A DNA stretch of 64,000 nt. Origin: Mastigias papua. Its lineage: Eukaryota; Cnidaria; Scyphozoa; Rhizostomeae; Mastigiidae. Location: contig OZ025275.1 in NCBI GenBank assembly GCA_964019165.1, positions 12,393,030-12,457,029 of the forward strand. Reading direction: 5' to 3'. The notes under the pieces were generated by a model. It was not told where the DNA came from. It made no database searches and worked only from the letters and a program-made list of their open reading frames with translations. The translations under genes were made by a program, and so were the position numbers. Shown here piece by piece: positions 39,282-64,000 of this stretch (the stretch's first letter is position 1; every line of letters begins with the position of its first letter).

Positions 39282-39563
39282 TCAATCATCGTCATCTTCA
39301 GGGACAAAGATATTCCACTCTTCCAAAAATTCGGCTCCATACTTCGACATGACTGCTCCCACGTATACAAATGGAACTACAACAGCAAAAACTTTGATAA
39401 GGCCTAATCTGACTTGGGAAGGTGCTGATTCAATCGTGGCCTGCCCATCTTTGCTGTGGATAGATCGCCGCAAGCTGCCAGGCTTTGCAATTAATCTCAG
39501 GCTTTTCAACCCTGGAGCTACTGTTCTCGAAATCAGTCTTGCAGTAAAATAAATGACAATCAT
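39282..39563 (-). CDS. SMDT1: Essential MCU regulator (EMRE), mitochondrial
   Basis: A 93-residue minus-strand frame ends in the EMRE hallmark. A single membrane helix, IKVFAVVVPFVYVGAVMS (about residues 57-74), carries the conserved G-x-x-x-S (YVGAVMSK), followed by YGAEFLEEWNIFVPEDDDD and a stop. In known EMREs the helix binds the MCU pore and the acidic C-terminal tail in the intermembrane space contacts MICU1; the protein makes the inner-membrane calcium uniporter conduct. Residues 1-50 are Arg/Ser-rich with few acids, as expected of a matrix-targeting presequence. Human EMRE is 107 residues. The ATG at 39561-39563 is the first in frame, but a splice acceptor (TTTAG at about 39582) lies 18 nt upstream in the same phase, so coding sequence may continue into an upstream exon. 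Identity is near certain; the N-terminus is not. Confidence 0.93.
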   Translation of the reverse strand: MIVIYFTARLISRTVAPGLKSLRLIAKPGSLRRSIHSKDGQATIESAPSQVRLGLIKVFAVVVPFVYVGAVMSKYGAEFLEEWNIFVPEDDDD

Positions 39564-39635
39564 ACCGTCACGGAATATTTTCTAAATGTCGGTGAAAGTG
39601 TAGTATGCCCCAAGTAGGTTCCTTGTTCAACTTAC

Positions 39636-39856
39636 AAGTTCTACCAAGCTTTGGCAATGAGCAATGGCGACCAAGTCAACAAACTGCTGGGTGGCCGGAC
39701 CGGAAATCTCGGTGTGATACATCTCCCCCCAAACAGAAAGGGAACTCAGGCCTAGCCAACAAACCAAAGTGAGCTTTCCAAGCATCAAGTAAGAATCTGG
39801 ACTTGGTAGTGACTGGAGTGCTTCATAATCGATTGAATGCAAACCGAGAAAAGTTT
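39636..39856 (-). CDS. Candidate upstream exon with a membrane segment, unidentified
   Basis: A minus-strand open stretch of 73 codons is bounded by a TTTTAG acceptor (39857-39860) and a consensus GTAAGT donor (from 39635). It encodes DYEALQSLPSPDSYLMLGKL, TLVCWLGLSSLSVWGEMYHT and EISGPATQQFVDLVAIAHCQ. The middle part is hydrophobic enough for a membrane helix. Its donor phase (0) matches the acceptor just upstream of the EMRE frame, so it could be a 5' exon of that gene, but it does not resemble a usual EMRE presequence. It could instead belong to another gene. I do not recognise the family. Confidence 0.45.
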
Positions 39857-40952
39857 CTAAAACTAATGGAGTGTAAGGTAGGAAAGATAAAAGATGGGTC
39901 CTTTATAAAGTGCTTCCACTTTGCAAAACCACGATTTTTCTCTTTTCTGTAAGATTTCACAGAAATTTCTTACCGTAACAGTAAAATGCTAAATCTTCCT
40001 TCCCTCCATGTATGTTCAGGGGAGCAGAGGTGACGCCAGCCACCCCAGACTAGGAGATTTTGCCGACCAAGCCCTTTTGAGACCGCGCCCACAACCAACT
40101 AGAAATCTCTTACCTCCTCAAACATGTATCCTTAAAGGCTTAAAGTCTAACGACTTAGCTTCTACCAAAAGGAAGGATGACACTGTAGTATGAAATAGCT
40201 TGCAAACAAGAACGATACGTGGGAAATATTTCGGACTTTTTGTCACATATCTAACGGTTCATTCAAACTTCCTTGTTCTTCTCAACATTGCCTTCTTTTT
40301 CCCTTCCAAATTGATTATCCAATTTATTCCTTTCAAACGCTCAACCTTCCTTCTGGTAAGTTACTGTCCGTTCAAGAGGAAGCACTGGCTTTAAACATTG
40401 CTTCATCATTTATATGCATGTTTACACAAGACACACGTCAAAAACACTAAATAAACATTGAACTGCAATCGATTAACTTGGATAACTCCAGGGTAAAGTA
40501 ATCCTTGCTATACGGGGTTGTGAGTAATGGCAACCATGCAGGAAGAAAGGAGAACGGGCGAAATTACGGTTAATAGGGGGGAGATATGGAAAAAGGAAAA
40601 ATGGAGGGAGGAAGAGAATATATAATGGAGAGGAGAGTTTATCGTTGTCACACAATGTCTCCGTTTACGTTCAGCAGAATCTTCTTGAAAGAATGCCTCA
40701 ACACTGGGGTTGAGGAAACACTCCTAAAATCAATATGAGCAGAACAGAAAAAGAGAAAAAGAAGCGAACAGTAAGTTAACATCATTCTAAACATGTCTGG
40801 TAAAGCATATCAAATGCTTTAATCAATAAATAAACATCACCGGTGTCATACAAAGAAAAAACATACAAAAAAGTAAAATAGACTAAGCCTATATCCTTCG
40901 CAATGCTATCTACTAATTAATTGTAAAATCTATAATGTTTGTGTCATTACTA
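39857..40952. other. Intergenic, possible promoter region
   Basis: No supported gene. A GC-richer patch around 40015-40120 ends, on the minus strand, in a good GTAAGA donor near 40108. It could be an untranslated first exon of the SMDT1 unit, but nothing decides this. Confidence 0.35.
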
Positions 40953-41277
40953 TATTTCGTGAATCTTGGAATTAGTCCTCCGGGGACTTATTGATTTTTG
41001 ATATTTTTTGGGTGGGAGCTTATTCGAGGGGCTTATAACACTTCGACACATTCGACACATGCAGCATCAAAAACTCATTATGAAAATGCTGTTTTTCCAT
41101 AATACTAAAAACAGCCAAAATTCAACTATCAGTCTATACTAAAACCTCCATCTCCCTCTGTCCTGGGGACTTATTCGAGGGGGCCTATGAATGAAATGAA
41201 GTTTTAAAAATGGGGGTTCGAAGGGGCTGCTTCAGGTGGAACCTTTTTCGAGGGGACAAATTCAAGGATTTACGGTA
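40953..41277 (+). mobile_element. ACCGTAAATCC-TIR repeat, copy A
   Basis: About 325 bp sharing landmarks with the two other copies: a start resembling TGGAATTAGTCCTC, then TTATTGATTTTTGATA, GGGTGGGAGCTTATTCGAGG, CTTATAACAC, AAAACTCATTATGAAAATGC, CCATAATACTAAAA, and CTGGGGACTTATTCGAGGGG. It ends GGATTTACGGTA, the inverse of the TACCGTAAATCC start seen in the other copies. Its own left terminus is degraded. It has no coding capacity, so it is most simply a non-autonomous, MITE-like DNA transposon. Confidence 0.75.
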
Positions 41278-43179
41278 ATGATACAAGCACCATGGGGAAG
41301 TAAGAGGGTTTGAAGAGCAACCGAGTATGTGCATTCAAAGGTTAACAACGATCAAATCACCACCAGAAGAAACTAGATTGCTCGCTAGTGAGTCAAAATA
41401 TATACGCAGATATCCAGGATAGTTCAAAAGCAGTAGATAAATTAAATTAATTTACAATAATACTTAAACAAAGATATATTACTCTCGATATTTGTTGAAT
41501 ACGAGTTCAACTACAGTAAAAGTGACCTATACGGCAGTGAAAGGAAGCCTCGATCTATGGGCTAAGAAGAAGGAGGAATCTATGTCATTCTTACTTCCCA
41601 ATGCATTGCGACATGTTAAGGACATCTCAACCAGTAAAAGAATACAATTCATAAGGAAACGCAGTTGTGGTGAAATATACTGAAACCTCTATGATAAAAT
41701 TCTGCAAACATTGACTACGAAATGAGACCTTTATATCGTAGAAAAACGTCCAATTGTGACTGGACCTACAATATAAGCACAGTTTGCAACGCATGCAGAA
41801 ACAACAGGAAAGCAACAGTTTTTCGAGCTAGATTGGTGACCAGGAAGTAGCACGAAAAATGCATATTCAAAAAGGATTCAAATCCTACTTCGTACTGGAG
41901 GAAAGCATCACATTTCTGGTTTAAAGAACAAACAATACTATTTTTCCAAACAATCAGAAAATTAAATCAGACTACAGGTTCAGGAAATTTACAATTCAAA
42001 TTTAGCACATCAATTTAGGGGAATGTCAGTATACATACAAACATTTTAATAAAATTTCTTTCCTAACATGTATAATGCCACCTCATTCCGCACTAGCTCT
42101 ATTCAATAAAAGACACATTCGACTCTTGAAATGATTTCGGAAGACTAAGGTAATGAAGGGACAAACATTGGGTAAAAAATGATGAAAGAGATTAACCCAT
42201 AAAATGACAAGGGGTGCAATATCGTCCAGCAGATGATAACTGTCCTCAAATGTAACATTTGTTCCTCCAATGTAAGCTTAAGAAGACAAGTTACGCAAAA
42301 CAAACCTGTTTCAAACTGTTCACATTTATACCTAATAGAATTATTACATAAAAGCCTTTGCAATAGTCTAGCTGTTTATTACGGCGACAGTGAATTTAAG
42401 ATTCATTTCAAATCATTTCAGTTTTGACATAAGTTGTGGGCGAGTTATTCTTCTCAATTCCTTGAATATTACATCTTCCGAGATGAATTCAATGCGCTCA
42501 TTAACTATTGCGAATAGGCAAAGAAGGAATGAATGAGAACAGTGTCATGTTAGGAAATAGATGTAGTATGTGCTAGGAGAACTGATCATTGAGTTCTTGG
42601 GATGGCCTCAGGAAATCTTTTATCACCGTGTGGCTTAAAAACAGATGATACAAGAACTAACTATGGCCCAAAATGGTTGGGGCCCTTAGCTCCTGGGGTA
42701 AGGTGCCTCAAACTGCGCTACGTCAATGAATGTTTCTCAACCTCTGTGCTGTGACACATTAATGAGCCACGAGAGATTATCAGATGTGCCATGTAAATGC
42801 CCAATTTTATCTGATGGCTCGAAAATTAACTAGCACAAAGGGCATGTCTTCTTACATCTATGAATGTGGGTTACATGTGGCTACAGATAGATGTAATGTC
42901 TTCCCACTAGAAAACAACTGTGAACTAACTGCAGCTACTCAAAGAAAAGAGTACTGACATATTGTTTGGGACGGTGTGCCATGTGAGTTTTCAAATGTAA
43001 AATACCAGTCGTTTGTTGAAAAAATGTTGTGAACCACTGGTTTAATTCACTAACTACAATAAAACAGAATCTGTCATAAAAAGCACATGAAGGTCAATAC
43101 CATTCTCAAGACCTACAGGTTATCAAAAACCTCTCTGTATTGGCTCTACAACTGCCGATTCCTTTGTCGCTACATCAAT
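41278..43179. other. Intergenic, no gene seen
   Basis: AT-rich sequence downstream of the ANKFN1 stop. All frames are short and unrelated to known families. No RNA gene or tandem repeat is evident. Confidence 0.5.
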
Positions 43180-43450
43180 ACCGTAAATCCTCCAATTAGC
43201 CTCCTGAGTGCTTATTCATTTTTGATACTCTTTGGGTGTGGCATATTCCAGGGGAGGGGTTGTTCGTGAGGGGGTTATAAAACTACTCGGCACATGCTTC
43301 TAAAAAAGCTCGTTGTGAAAATTTCCTTTCTATATAACAATAAAAGAAATGTCTAAATTTAAGCATTAGTCTTTATCAAGGTCCTTATCAATATCTGGGG
43401 AGGGGACTTATTCCATGGGGGGGGGGCGGGCAATTCCAAGATATACGGTA
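43180..43450 (+). mobile_element. ACCGTAAATCC-TIR repeat, copy B
   Basis: A 271-bp copy opening with ACCGTAAATCCTCCAATTAG and closing with GATATACGGT, so the ends form a slightly decayed inverted repeat. Inside it has TTTTTGATACTCTTTGGGTG, GCATATTCCAGGGGAGGGG, TTATAAAACTA, AAAAGCTCGTTGTGAAAAT, and GGGGACTTATTCCATGGGG, in the same order as copies A and C. It lies about 160 bp downstream of the ANKFN1 stop codon. Confidence 0.8.
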
Positions 43451-43607
43451 TATGTAAAACAGAATCGCTAGAAAAACTTCAAATAACCGCACTGCGGAGT
43501 ACTACTAAAGATCAGACTAAGGATCAGTCCCGATAGACCATTTTCATTGCATCCAAGATACAATAAAAGAGGTCTTTTTATAATGGCATAGCTACACTGA
43601 TGTTGAT

Positions 43608-63408
<19,801 letters not shown>

Positions 63409-63414
63409 TATCCG

Positions 63415-63438
63415 TCACGCGAGAACAACTCGTCTCAT
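63415..63438 (-). promoter_or_regulatory. Candidate upstream ORF in ANKFN1 5' leader
   Basis: A minus-strand ATG at 63438 opens a seven-codon frame (MRRVVLA) stopping at TGA, 6 nt before the predicted ANKFN1 start. If the leader is transcribed as drawn, initiation at the main ATG would need leaky scanning or reinitiation. Confidence 0.35.
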
Positions 63439-64000
63439 CAGACTTGAACAATGAATGTGATTTGCTTTAGCTTCTGCGTGCGTCTTTGCTATAAGCTATG
63501 ATAAGAACCCCTCTCTCTTCGCTGCGACAAATCACACCCCTGATTGCAAAAACCGTGCCCGTTGATTCTCATGAAAAGCCTACAATCTCAGGCGTCATGG
63601 ATGGTTATTATAACAACAGTGGTCGAACAACAGTGGTCGAAACTTGGAATCGAGACTGCTAGAAAACTCATACGTCATAGCAACCAAGATAGCTCCCCTT
63701 CGCTATCAGTGCTATGCATTCTCCCAGTTCACAAAACGCTCCAAAATTCTCAGAGTGCGCTTCGAACAGAGTGCAGAATGGAGTTAAGTATACATGCACG
63801 CTAATACAAACCACTTGGCAAAAGGATTTGCGAGCGCCGGCAGCCCTTTCTAAAATAGAAACAATCGGAAACGTGGCTGAAAGAAAAGGCGAGTCGGGGA
63901 ATGATGTATGACATGCAGAGTCACACAAACGGATACAAGGGGAGCGGTTGAATGTGAGAGAGCAACTGCTTGGAATTTGATAATTTGATTAGCATTCATC
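63439..64000. other. Upstream flank of ANKFN1, presumed promoter
   Basis: No coding frame is convincing here; the open frames on both strands have no recognisable family. A short direct repeat, GTGGTCGAA(C/A)AACAGTGGTCGAAAC, lies near 63621-63642. The region probably holds the ANKFN1 promoter, by position only. Confidence 0.4.

Overview
The window looks like metazoan nuclear DNA, most likely from an AT-rich invertebrate. A cnidarian would fit the transposon content, but I cannot prove that. The evidence is a very large tandem satellite, spliced genes with GT-AG introns, metazoan gene families (ANKFN1/wide awake, the mitochondrial calcium uniporter subunit EMRE, and UPF0193/C22orf23), and several eukaryotic transposon remnants. 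There are no prokaryotic operons, CRISPR arrays, rRNA or recognisable tRNA genes.

Layout: (1) 1-28648 is one head-to-tail satellite with a 107-bp monomer, about 267 copies, broken by a 200-N assembly gap at 19145-19344. Left of the gap the array is heterogeneous and carries higher-order repeats (about 961, 1070 and 1926 bp). Right of it the monomers are nearly identical. One spot at 24748-24861 is disrupted and looks like a residual library adapter. (2) 28660-29200 holds five strongly diverged monomers of the same satellite in the opposite orientation, still on the 107-bp rhythm. (3) 29204-29898 is a truncated LTR retrotransposon on the minus strand: a 226-bp LTR, a tRNA-Lys type primer binding site, and a gag-like fragment that stops at the satellite edge. 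A LINE reverse transcriptase scrap follows.

(4) 30465-63408 holds three protein-coding genes, all on the minus strand. They are a six-exon UPF0193/C22orf23 gene (30465-37386), an SMDT1/EMRE gene (39282-39563, 5' end uncertain), and a 21-exon ANKFN1/wide awake orthologue (43608-63408) with ankyrin, fibronectin III and Ras-association regions. I built both multi-exon models by hand from splice sites. All intron phases agree, and the summed coding lengths are 672 and 3012 bp, both multiples of three. The three genes have unrelated roles: a conserved protein of unknown function, mitochondrial calcium uptake, and a neuronal scaffold. I see no functional cluster.

(5) Introns and intergenic DNA hold a decayed LINE, three copies of one transposon-like repeat family that begins and ends with inverted ACCGTAAATCC, a perfect 30-bp hairpin, and many micro- and minisatellites. 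Most short ORFs in the satellite and introns are chance reading frames and are not annotated as genes.
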